Source: Phytopythium helicoides (Eukaryota > Oomycota > Peronosporomycetes > Pythiales > Pythiaceae). From it: a DNA stretch of 64,000 nt. Under the pieces are notes generated by a model. That model was not told the DNA's origin, did no database searches, and saw nothing but the letters and a program-made list of their open reading frames with translations. The stretch spans positions 62,001-126,000 of the forward strand of contig JANFNE010000074.1 in assembly GCA_024867545.1 (NCBI GenBank). The letters run 5' to 3'. Within the stretch, counting starts at the first letter, position 1. Each line of letters starts with the position of its first letter. The translations under genes were made by a program, and so were the position numbers. Of this stretch, positions 31,166-40,900 are shown piece after piece.

Positions 31166-33016
31166 CTACCGTCCAAATTTGCCGACGCGGAGATACGTCT
31201 GTCTAGTACCAGATAGCTCCGATTCCTTCGTAGTCTCCGCCGGCTCTGGGTCTACTGTTTGGGATGACTGAATTGGCATCGGCGTCGTATCCTGCCCATT
31301 GTCCCCACCACCATCATCGCTAACCACTGCTGTGACACTATCGCCTCGAGCGAACGCTCGAAGCTCGCGCATTGAGCGAGCAAAGAACTTGGTATCGCGA
31401 TGGTACTGCCTCCTGCCAGCTTCGGCCATCTGCTTGCGCTGCTCGACAGTCGTCTCCTTGAGCAGTTTATCGATTGTCGAACAGAGGCTGCGACCACTCA
31501 GCTGTGCCACCATGCCTGGGACACCCTTCAGCGCATACTTGTTGCGACTCTTGCCTCCAAGAAACTGCTTCGAGTCGCTGATCGCACGGGCTTTAACCTT
31601 GACGCCCATTTCGTCAGTCACGAGCTCGTTCATAGGAGCGAGGTCGGTCGTGACGATGACGCCGCCCGAAGCTCGAGCTTGGTTCATGTAGTGTCCGTAG
31701 CCCTCTGTGATGCTCGGACATAAAAAGAAGCTCGCCTCAGCTACTGTCTTGCCGAACGTGAGCTGATCCACCTCGTCCGTCGTGAGTCGGATATTGCTTG
31801 CCTTGGCGATGCGGTCGGTGTATCGACCATGGAACATCCCATCGTACGCCCATTTGTGGATGTACAAGTCCAGCGGCGGGAAGTCGGAGCGGGAAAGCCA
31901 GCACTCGAGCACTTGAAGCGTTCCTTTCCAGTAGCTGCCGCCAACCGTGTGCAGGAACTTGACGTTCTCAAAGTCCTTGGGTTTGATTTCTTCATCGCCA
32001 ACGCTGTTCGAGTCGGCTAGCAACTTGCGCGCAAACGCTGCCTGATCCGAGGACGTGTGCTTGGTGTAGAAAACGGTGGTGTTCCGCGGGTTGCCCTCCT
32101 GCTCGTACCACTTGGTCACGCGCTCATAGCACGTTTTCGTCTTGCATAGTACCGCGTTCACGCGCCAGAAGTGGTCTTCCTTGAGTTCCCACATTTCGAT
32201 GTTGGGCATGAGCCACACGGGCTTGGTTTCCTTCGGCCACCGAGGCATGTTGGGCACGTCGTTGTCCCAGTAGTGGTTGAAGAAGACGACGGGCGTCGTG
32301 GGGCACAGGTCAAAGTACTCGACCTCCTTGCCAACCGTTGGGTCGTACATCTTGACATCCAGGACCCACCGCGGCAGGATGCGCGAGCGGAGAACTGTCG
32401 GTTGCCAGAAATCGTCAGCGATCCACAACTTTCCATCAATCCAAAAGCAGGCAGACGCACACTTGGTGTATACGCTCGCGTCCTCGCAGTAGCCATTGTT
32501 GCGCACGTCCGCGGGCAGGAACAGGTCGACGTCCGGGCAGACTCGGAGCTTCTCGAGCAGCTCCGGGTCGTCCTTGGCGATGAGCGTGGCCTCGTTCCTC
32601 GTCTCGTTAAACTGCTGGCTGGCGTCTTCCGTCGCGTTGGTCGTCGTCACCACAGCAGGCGCGCCGAACTGCCACGTCAAGACCTCATCTCGGTGCTTCA
32701 TGCATGCATCATGCAGCAAACTGAGCTGGTATAGCTCCTCCGCCGGCACGTCCTCCTCGTCATCTTCCCGCGTCGCCCAGTCATCCAGCGCGTCGACCGC
32801 CGAGGCCGCGAGCTCCTGCAGGCTGGCGGCGCTCGCCGCCACGGCGCGCGGCTGGGAGACGCTCAGCGACAGCGCCGAGCGCGAGAAGCGGCGCAAATGC
32901 GGCGCGTAGTCGAGCGACGAGGCCTCAAGCGCCAGCGAGAGCAGCCCCGTGCCCAGCAGCAGCGCCAGAACGCTGCGGATCCATCGCGAGCCGCCGCTGG
33001 GGGCCGCGGAGCCCAT
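31166..33016 (-). CDS. Type II membrane glycosyltransferase-like protein, paralog GT-e
   Basis: Exons 33016-32461 and 32394-31166 give 594 aa. The intron (32460-32395; donor GTGCGT, acceptor GACAG) is at the family-conserved phase-1 position. It is 66 nt long and has no in-frame stop, so retention would insert 22 residues rather than break the protein. The membrane helix is at ~12-31. Blocks present are PDVDLFLPADVRNNGYCEDA, FFNHYWDN, LMPNIEMWEL, VLCKT and QEGNPRNT. The C-terminal domain has EGYGHYMNQARASGGV with E-x7-Q and PMNEL. A ~75-residue Ser/Thr/Asp-rich tail follows the GT domain. No second intron. The ATG at 33016 is preferred to upstream Mets because it directly precedes the helix. 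Its last ~100 codons are copied into the chimera at 23776-24204. Confidence 0.8.
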   Translation of the reverse strand: MGSAAPSGGSRWIRSVLALLLGTGLLSLALEASSLDYAPHLRRFSRSALSLSVSQPRAVAASAASLQELAASAVDALDDWATREDDEEDVPAEELYQLSLLHDACMKHRDEVLTWQFGAPAVVTTTNATEDASQQFNETRNEATLIAKDDPELLEKLRVCPDVDLFLPADVRNNGYCEDASVYTKCASACFWIDGKLWIADDFWQPTVLRSRILPRWVLDVKMYDPTVGKEVEYFDLCPTTPVVFFNHYWDNDVPNMPRWPKETKPVWLMPNIEMWELKEDHFWRVNAVLCKTKTCYERVTKWYEQEGNPRNTTVFYTKHTSSDQAAFARKLLADSNSVGDEEIKPKDFENVKFLHTVGGSYWKGTLQVLECWLSRSDFPPLDLYIHKWAYDGMFHGRYTDRIAKASNIRLTTDEVDQLTFGKTVAEASFFLCPSITEGYGHYMNQARASGGVIVTTDLAPMNELVTDEMGVKVKARAISDSKQFLGGKSRNKYALKGVPGMVAQLSGRSLCSTIDKLLKETTVEQRKQMAEAGRRQYHRDTKFFARSMRELRAFARGDSVTAVVSDDGGGDNGQDTTPMPIQSSQTVDPEPAETTKESELSGTRQTYLRVGKFGR

Positions 33017-33423
33017 GGCGAGTCCCCAAATGCGCAGGCAGCGAGCAGAGAGCGACAGCGGCAGCAGGTGGCGCGGCCATGGTGCGGAGCCTATCCCCTT
33101 GGGTGCGGCGGCGATCATGAGCATACTGAGCGCAAGTGGAATCCGGTTTTTCAGGAGGCATACGTTGATCAAGTGAAGGATGCGTTTTGACAGGTAGGAG
33201 AGACATGTGTGACGTGTGGGATTGGATTCTCGGAGGGAGGGGATATATACTCCGGTTTTGGAAGATGGACGCGATTTCAGCCAATGGTGTTTGTGAATGA
33301 GATATTTAGCCAATTAGAACTAGACGATATATATTCACGTTCGGACTGTTTGAGACGGGTCGCACGGTTGAAGTTGTCTTGTCAGACGCACACGTCACTG
33401 GGAAGAAGCTCCCCAGTGGCTGG
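33017..33423. other. Intergenic region, GT-e to GT-f
   Basis: 407 bases, holding the GT-e promoter and GT-f 3' flank. An AT-rich stretch (about 33240-33340, with several TATATA runs) sits ~225-325 bases upstream of the GT-e ATG. The frame of GT-e stays open into part of this region, so a longer N-terminus cannot be excluded. Confidence 0.4.
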
Positions 33424-35198
33424 CTACCTGCCCATGACCTCGCGCTTGTGCTTTTGGACGAGCGAGCGAATGTCCTTCATGGTCTGCGCGAACGCTCGCT
33501 GGTCGGCCAGGTATCCTGCGCGCGCATTGCGACCTTTTTCCTCGCGCTGCGCGGGCGTCAGGTGCTTGATGACCTTGTCGACGGCTTCGCACACTGCGTC
33601 GGCCCGGAATGTTGCGATCATCCCGTCCACGCCGCGCAGTCCGTGGGCACCAATGAACTCACCGCCCATCATTTGCGACTTGTGCGACCGCGTCGGCGTC
33701 GTGATCAGTACACCCATGGCGTCTGTCACGAGCTCGTTCATCGGCGCAGCATTCGTCGTCACGATCAGCCCCTTGGCAGCCCGCGCTTGGTTCATGTAGT
33801 GACCATAGCCTTCCTGGATGCTTGGACACATGAAGAAGGTGGTACCGGCCACTAGGCGCGCAAACTCGTCCGGCGGCAACTCACCAACGTGCATGCGCAC
33901 GTTGCTGCTCTTCTCAATGTAAGATTGGTAAATGGGAGCGAGCCGCTCGCGCCACAACTGGTCGTGCACGTAAATATCGAGCGGAGGGAGATCAGGATGC
34001 GTCAGCCAGCACTCCAGTACCTGCGGCGTGCCTTTATGCAGACTACAAGCAGACACGAATGTTATTGCGGGGGCTCAGTCGCCATCATCATCGTCACTTC
34101 GACGCACCTCTTTCCTGATGTGTGCAGGAACCGCACAGGATCCGAGTAGTTTTTGGCGTCGCCCGTGATTTCCTCTCCACGCTCTTGGTCCATTTTGCGC
34201 ACGATCGCAGCGTAATCTGCCGAGGTGTGTCGGGTATACACGACCGCCGTGTTGCGAGGATTCCCCTCTTGCTGGTACCACTTGGTGACGCGGTCGTAGC
34301 ACATGGCCGTTTTACACAGCACGAGGTCAACCGACCAGTAGTGCGCGGCAGAGAGCTCAAACATCTCAATGTTGGGCATGAGGAACACGGGCTTGGTCGC
34401 TGGCCACGAGAAGGCGAACGAGAACGGGTAGTCGTCCCAGTAGTGGTTGAAGAACAGCATGGGCGTGGCTGGGCACAGGTCATGGTAAGTGAACACCTTG
34501 TGGGTCTTGACGTCAATGAACCTCCGTCTGAGCACCCACGACGGCAAAATCCGAGCGCGCAGATCTGTGAGGGTAAATGCGACGTCAGTGATACGATCTC
34601 GATAACTGGCTGTCTGCTACAGACCGACGATCAACGTACACTTGGCGTAGACGGCGTAGTCCTCGCAGTATCCGAGGCCCATGTCGCGGTCAGCATAGAA
34701 CAGGTCGACGTCTCCACACTCCCGCAGCGTGTTCAGCAGCTCGGCACCAGCATCCTCGCCCACCAGCTCAGGATCCTCTCCTTCACCGTTGCCAAACGTC
34801 CACGGGATGATATGCGATCGTCCATGGGACAGACAGACGTCTCGCAGCCTGTTGAGGTGCTCCGAGTCGGCCGCTGCGCGCTCTGCATCCGTGTCGAGGT
34901 CGAGGTCGAGCTCCAGCGGCTGCGGCGGCGCTCCCAGCGCCTCTGCGTACTCGAGGTTGCGCGCGAGCACGTAGGGCTTGCCGAACCTCTCCAGTCGTCT
35001 CGCGAGGCCTCTGCGCGAGCTAAATGAGCCCTGCATCTGGAGCGAGAGCGACAGCAATGCAGCCGCCACCACCACGGCCAGCAGCACCATGAGCCGCAGC
35101 GGTGGGCCTCTCCCATACAGCGAAGCCGAGCTGGGCTTGCGAGCGGAGACCGAGCCCATCGAGCCCGCAGAGCCCGCAGCAGCTCCGCTCGACGTCAT
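33424..35198 (-). CDS. Type II membrane glycosyltransferase-like protein, paralog GT-f
   Basis: Three exons, 35198-34640, 34564-34108 and 34042-33424, give 544 aa. The introns are 75 nt (phase 1, donor GTACGT) and 65 nt (phase 2, donor GTGCGT), at the same codons as in GT-c. The membrane helix is at ~35-54. Lumenal blocks are GDVDLFYADRDMGLGYCEDY, DLCPATPMLFFNHYWDD, LMPNIEMFEL, VLCKT and QEGNPRNT. The C-terminal block is EGYGHYMNQARAAKG with E-x7-Q and PMNEL. It is more divergent than GT-a to GT-e, especially before the GYCED block. The ATG at 35198 is the first in frame; the frame extends upstream only by a non-ATG start. It is divergent from GT-g. Confidence 0.8.
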
Positions 35199-35357
35199 GA
35201 GGAGCAGTCGACGGCTGCAGAGCGTCAATTAGATGCCAACGAGCGAGCGGAGACCCTGGAGCTGGCGCGGAGCTGTCGATGGAAGCGATGCGACGAGCGG
35301 AGTGGTGCCGAACCCATCGACACCTGCTGCTACGTTCGACGTGAGTCAAGTCGAAAA

Positions 35358-35376
35358 ACCGGTACAGTGTACCGGT
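35358..35376. repeat. ACCGGTAC-AGT-GTACCGGT palindrome
   Basis: Perfect 8-base arms with a 3-base spacer, ~160 bases upstream of the GT-f ATG. The same arm sequence, in opposite order, occurs upstream of GT-b at 9872-9892. It is a candidate dimeric protein-binding site. Confidence 0.6.
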
Positions 35377-35505
35377 CGGCAGTCGAGCAGCTTGAAGTGC
35401 TCCGCGGTGGCATTGGGGCGATGCGATTGACTCGAGAGGAGGCTGGAGAGAATGCTGCGCAGCAGTTTGCGCTACTTGCAGCAGTTAGTGGAGGCTTCGC
35501 CATTA

Positions 35506-35541
35506 CATGGAGGTCACCATGGAGGTCTCCATGGAGGTTGC
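35506..35541. repeat. 12-base tandem repeat, three copies
   Basis: Three consecutive units starting CATGGAGGT: CATGGAGGTCAC, CATGGAGGTCTC and CATGGAGGTTGC. They lie between divergent GT-f and GT-g. Confidence 0.75.
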
Positions 35542-35934
35542 GTGCTGATGTATCTGTTTTAGGATGTCACTTTTGTGGACTGCCAGCTCTTTTTCGAGTC
35601 TCACGGCGGGAAACAGGCCTCGGATGGGCTCGGAGCCGCGTTCTCCATGCAGTTCATAGCTCTCGCCGTCCATTTCTCCACGTCGAGCACGATCCTCCAT
35701 GAAGCCCACCACCCGAGCAACAACATCCAGGGACAGGCAAATCGATCGCCAAGAAGCCACTCGCACGCGGCCATCCCCGAAAACAAAAAAGGCCAAACAT
35801 TCCCTCGTACAAAATCCCGCAGGTTCTAAACTATACCTCCCTCTTCCCTCCACTCCATACAACCGCCAATTAATCAACTCTCAAAGGTTCCATTCTCCCC
35901 CAACACCAAACATCCTCCCCCCATCACTTTCCTC

Positions 35935-37709
35935 ATGGACGAGCCCAAGCCCAAGGCCCGCGCGTCGCTCTACGCGCTGCTGGCGCTGCTGCTGGTCGTG
36001 GCGCTCGGCGCGTTCGCCACAGAGTACGCGTTCGTGGCCTCCGGAGGTGGCGCGCGCTCGCACGACGAGCTGCTGGCCACGGCGGACGCGGTGGACGACG
36101 ACGACACGGCCGTCTCGGGCGCCGACTACTACCCGGAGGACATTTTCGCCACCGACTGGTCGCGGCGCATCGAGGCGCGGGATATTCTGCACGTGAACGC
36201 GCTGCACCGCGCGTGCGTCTCGCACAAGCAGAGCGTCATCTCGTGGCAGTTCGCAGACCCGGACGAGCCAAAGGTGCCGCCAGAGAGCACGCTGGTCAAC
36301 GAGAGCGACCCCGCGCTGCTCGAGCGCATCCGCCAGTGCCCAGACGTTGATATATACCTGCCGGAGGGACTGCGCTCCTATGGGTATTGCGAGGATGCCG
36401 TCGCCTACACCAAGTGTGCGTGTCTAGCAGTGATCCTTTCCTTCACGATGGGGAGCTCACGTGTTCTAACGTCTGGTGGCGACAGTCCTGCGCTCGCGCA
36501 TGCTGCCGCTGTGGGTCATGGAGCTCGAGTTCCACGACGAGGCGCGCAACCGCACGGTGACCTACCACGACTTGTGCCCCAACACGCCCATGCTCTTCTT
36601 CAACCACTACTGGGACGAGATCCCCGACTCGCCCGCGTGGCCCAAGAACAAGCCGCTTTACCTCATGCCCAACATTGAAATGTACGAGCTCGAGGCGCGC
36701 CACTACTGGCGGGCAGACCTCATCTTGTGCAAGACGGCGCTGTGCGCGCGCTATCTGCGCAAATGGTTTCGACAAGAGGGCAACCCCAAGAACACGCCCG
36801 TTATATACACGCGCCACACGACGTCTAACGTCGCGCTCACGGTTCGTCACGCGCTTGGCGATGATGCTATCCGCCCCAAGAACTTTTCCACTGTCGAGTT
36901 TGTGCACACTGCAGGCACGAGGTGCGTGGCCGTCCGTCGTGTTCTCTTTGGGTTGCTGATCATGAATCTAACTTGGTCTTTTCAGCATCCAGAAGGGCAC
37001 GAATTACGTGCTTGACTGCTGGCTATCGCGCCCAGATTTTCCTGTGCTACACCTGTACATGGACAAGAAGCTGTACGATTCGGCATTCAAGAGGAGGTAC
37101 GGCGTGGGTGTTGACAAGAGCAAGAACGTGATCGTGCATGCTGGAAAGCTAGACTCGCTGTCGTTTGGGAAAATGATCGCCGAGGCGGCATTTTTCATGT
37201 GTTCCAGTCTCCAGGAGGGCTACGGACATTACATCAACCAGGCGCGTAGTGCATTCGGCTTCATTGTGACCACCGACGTAGCCCCCATGAACGAGCTCAT
37301 TACCCCAGACTCTGGTGCGCTCATCCACGCTAAAACGATCGCCCACAAAGAGCAGTTCCTGGGAGGCAGATCGGAAGCCATGTATGCGCTACGCGACGTG
37401 CCAGGCTTTGTTTCCCAATTCCGTGGGAAGGATGTGTGTGCCGCAGTCGACTCAGTCATGAAGGATACGACGCCAGCCGAACGGGAGCGTCGGGCAACGC
37501 GAGCATTGCAGCAATACTACTTCGACACGGTCTTCTTTGCGCAGAAGATGCAGGAGATTCGGGATGCTGCTCGGGCCAAAAGTCATGGCAACTTCCGACG
37601 AGAAGGCGCTCCGGTGATAGTGCCTTCTGCACCAGCATCTTCAGCCGACAGAGATGCAGCTGCTGAGGAAGCAGCAGAAGAGCTGGAGTCTCCGCTGACT
37701 CGTCGATAA
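35935..37709 (+). CDS. Type II membrane glycosyltransferase-like protein, paralog GT-g
   Basis: Three exons, 35935-36415, 36486-36921 and 36986-37709, give 546 aa. It is the only plus-strand member. The introns are 70 nt (phase 1, donor GTGCGT) and 64 nt (phase 2, donor GTGCGT, acceptor TTTTCAG), at the family positions. The N-terminus MDEPKPKARAS leads straight into a membrane helix (~10-30). Blocks present are PDVDIYLPEGLRSYGYCEDA, DLCPNTPMLFFNHYWDE, LMPNIEMYEL, ILCKT and QEGNPKNT. The C-terminal block is EGYGHYINQARSAFG with E-x7-Q and PMNEL. The C-terminal ~40 residues are Ala/Glu-rich. The ATG at 35935 is the first in frame and is preceded by a pyrimidine-rich leader. Confidence 0.82.
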
Positions 37710-37982
37710 TTTGGTGAATCAATATGTAGCTGAACACTGCGGTTTCCACATGCACAATATTGATAGTTGTTGCAGGATGAGTATGAACGTGGTTGCTGGA
37801 GGTGCTGATCACGGTCGCAATAAGAGTGGCGAGTCTGGACTGCAGAATCTTTTCACTCCAAGACACCAATTCCCTATTTATACGTCACGACCGTTATCAC
37901 ACCCACCTTGGTCATTTCCATCGGCGTTGCTGCTCAAGGTTGGGCGTCTGCGACTGAAGTTGCAGCACACACAACAGCAGCC

Positions 37983-40900
37983 ATGGATATCATGATGCGG
38001 CTGACTGGTTCTGGCTTCTCAGCGATAGCGACCGAGTTTCGCGAGCGCGAGAAGCGCCTAGGTGGTGGCTTGCCGCTATTCGACTTTGTGGAGATTGTGC
38101 TACAAGGTCTTCCTCGTGCGAGGACACCTGAGGAAAAAGCAGAAAATATCAGTGCTCTTGTTGACTTGTTCGAAGACATCGATATCAACGGCGATGGCGT
38201 CATGGAGTTTGAAGAGTTCACATCGTTTTGCGTAGATGCAGGTATGGTCGCTACGCGGTCCAAAGTCACAACCCTCAAGCACAGATACGTGCGCGACACC
38301 AAACACGTGATTAAGACTGCAAACGGCAGCATGGGCATCGAGAAAATCAAGTGGTCACCCGAGTCTCGAAAGTTCATGGTGATTGAGAATGCAGCAAAAG
38401 CGGTCAAACTCTTTCGGGCTGATGGAACCCTAATTACAGAGGTTGGTGCGCGAACTGCTGCCGAGAGTGTTGGGACCGTGGCGTCGCCGCTAGATGATGT
38501 TGGGATGAATGAAAGTAGCAAGATAGCTGATCCTCCAAGAAGCCCAACGACTCGAAACACGGTTCCAAGTATGGGGACCAGTGCCACTGCCGCAACCAAA
38601 ATCGTGAGCAACTCCAGAGACGCTGAAGCTAGTATTTTTGTGCTCGATGCCGTATTTGTTCCCAAGTTTCATTGGCTAGCAATCAGCACGACAGATTTTT
38701 GCATTTCATTTTTTGATATGGATGAGTCGCGAAACTCCGCAATCAACCAGATACTCCCCGAAACAGTAGCCACGCGAGCCTCGGCCAGCTTTGAGCTGAT
38801 AAAACCATTGACCATCACAACTCCAACAGCTCAGCTGCTGCTTCGCCATTGTGCGCAATCAAGTCTTCTTGTGGGCTCTGGGAACGACTTTGTCATCAAC
38901 ATTTGGAAGATTGTAGATGCCGAGCACAAATTGCTGTGGAAGCGTCTTCTAACACATCAAGATATGGTCATGGATTTCCTCGAAGTACCTCATCATGATC
39001 TTCTCGTCAGTTGCGATCTTCGACGGTCGATTCAGCTGTGGGAGAACCAGAATTGCCGGTCCAGGGGGTCTTTAGTTGGTCACTCACGCGGTGTACGTCA
39101 AATGGTATATTCTTCGCAGCATGATTTGTTACTTTCAGCTGGTTTTGAGTTTGAGGCATACGCTTGGGACCTTGGGTCACGTCAAATCGTAATGAAGCTT
39201 ACTGGTCATCGAGCACCCCTAGTGGGAATACAACTCGCGCTTTTCCAAACGGAACGAGCCATCACTGCAGATTCCCAAGGCATTTTCAAGGTGTGGGATA
39301 TATCGCGGAATAGCAGTGTATACGGGTCGGCGACAACCTCTTCTTCCTCGCGCCCAGGTGCAGGAGCTGTTGGAGCGACAACGCACGCAGTTCAGCTTGA
39401 GTCGATCGAGCCATCACTTCAGTTCGCACGTTTTGAGCCGATGACATTTATTTGTCTTCACCCCTACAGTCGCGACCTGTGGACCTCGACAGCTGGCAGC
39501 TCAACGCTTCATAGATTTCAAAGTAAGCGCATTCAACAGTTCGATGACATTCCGCTCAGCAGTTTCTACCACTATAATGCTAACAAGTTTGTGGTCGTAA
39601 CTGGCACCGTCTGCAGTGTGTGGGACGGTGAAACTGGTGCATGTACTGAAGAGTTCACTCATGTGGGCAACGTCGGTGCTGGTGACTTTGATCGCGACCT
39701 AGCCCCTGGCACAGAGAGCAATGGTACTGGGGGAAGTGGAGTTGGGGGTAAAGGGAACAATCATAATGGCTCAGAGGCAGGGCAAGCTCAGGAAACAACG
39801 TCTGAGATTCTTGTGTGTGCACACGACGCCAAGTGCCGTAAAATCGTGGTCGTATCGGAGCTTGGCTTCATGGGAGTGTTTAACTGCCTCAACTTTGTGC
39901 AAATGCGGCAGTGTCTCGAGCGATTTACAGACAAAGAGATCAACAATCCGTCGGTTGCGGTATCAAGAAGCACCTCGAGTCACATTGTTGGGCTGCACTA
40001 CTGCTCCGATAACAAGCTTGTTATAGCAACAGACGCAGCTACGAGCGCTATCATTGTCATTGATGACAATGTAGGACATGACTCAGTCAATGGAACCAAA
40101 CGTACGCCAGTGCTACGTCGAGTAACAAATATTCCTGGGGGTATTACGGCCAGTGCCTACAGCTACCATGCCTCTATGATCGCGACTGTAGGGGACTCGG
40201 AGGAGGTGGCTATCTCGCTATGGGATTTTGAGACCCTCACATTAGTGGCGCAGTGCAGTATTGAAGACGATATCGGGAACCACAACGGTGCAATCGGCAG
40301 TGGTACACGCGTACAACAGCTTCAGTTTTGGGATGAGTTTCCCGTACTCTTTGCCGCAGATTCTCGAGGGCGAATTCTTGTGTTTTCGGTGATGCCTCTG
40401 ATTCATGCGTATGCAGGCAAGCTGCTGCACATACTCTCAAATACCTATACAGCATCGACACCACAAGATTCTTCTGAATGTGAAAATATAGCTGCCGCCG
40501 AAGCTGCTGCTACAAAAGAATTGTCCCCCGCGAAGGAAGACGTGATTTCTGGTAGCGGCAAAACTTTCATGACGGAGGCGGCAGAGACTGCGGCTCAGAA
40601 ACTTTTACTTCGGTCGCGAAAGAAAAAGCTGAGTGCAGTAATGGAGCCAAATGTTATTGAGAAAGAGTCTGCAAACCCTCGCAAGTCGATATCAAGCGTT
40701 GTTACCTGCATGCGGGTGCTGTTCGATGAGTCTGAAGACCGCTATATCTTGTTCACAGGAGATGACAACGGACATGTGGCTCTGTGGGATTTAACACAGC
40801 TCACGCAGCAGCTTTCTTTGACAAAAATCCCAGAGATTAAGCGCAAGTATCTGCGCCGAGGGTACCACCCGAAGGCCACGTTTTCGAGGGATTACTCAAA

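Larger units (their letters stand above)
24083..31472. repeat. Tandem segmental duplication, unit 2 (7.39 kb)
   Basis: Direct repeat of 16626-24082. It begins with the truncated TPGS1-like 5' end, carries GT-d and ATPase copy 2, and ends within the native GT-e coding sequence at 31472/31473. At the junction only one or two bases could belong to either parent (ATCGA versus ACAGC context). Confidence 0.95.
35199..35934. other. Divergent intergenic region, GT-f / GT-g
   Basis: 736 bases between divergently transcribed paralogs. It contains an ACCGGTAC/GTACCGGT palindrome (35358-35376) and three copies of a 12-base repeat (35506-35541), both listed separately. The last ~100 bases before GT-g are C/A/T-rich with few G, as in a 5' leader. 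Confidence 0.5.

Noticed and set aside
31166..33313. GT-e as a single 715-aa exon starting at 33313
   Set aside because: The first 99 codons precede the conserved ATG-helix arrangement of the family, and a spliceable intron lies exactly at the family intron site.
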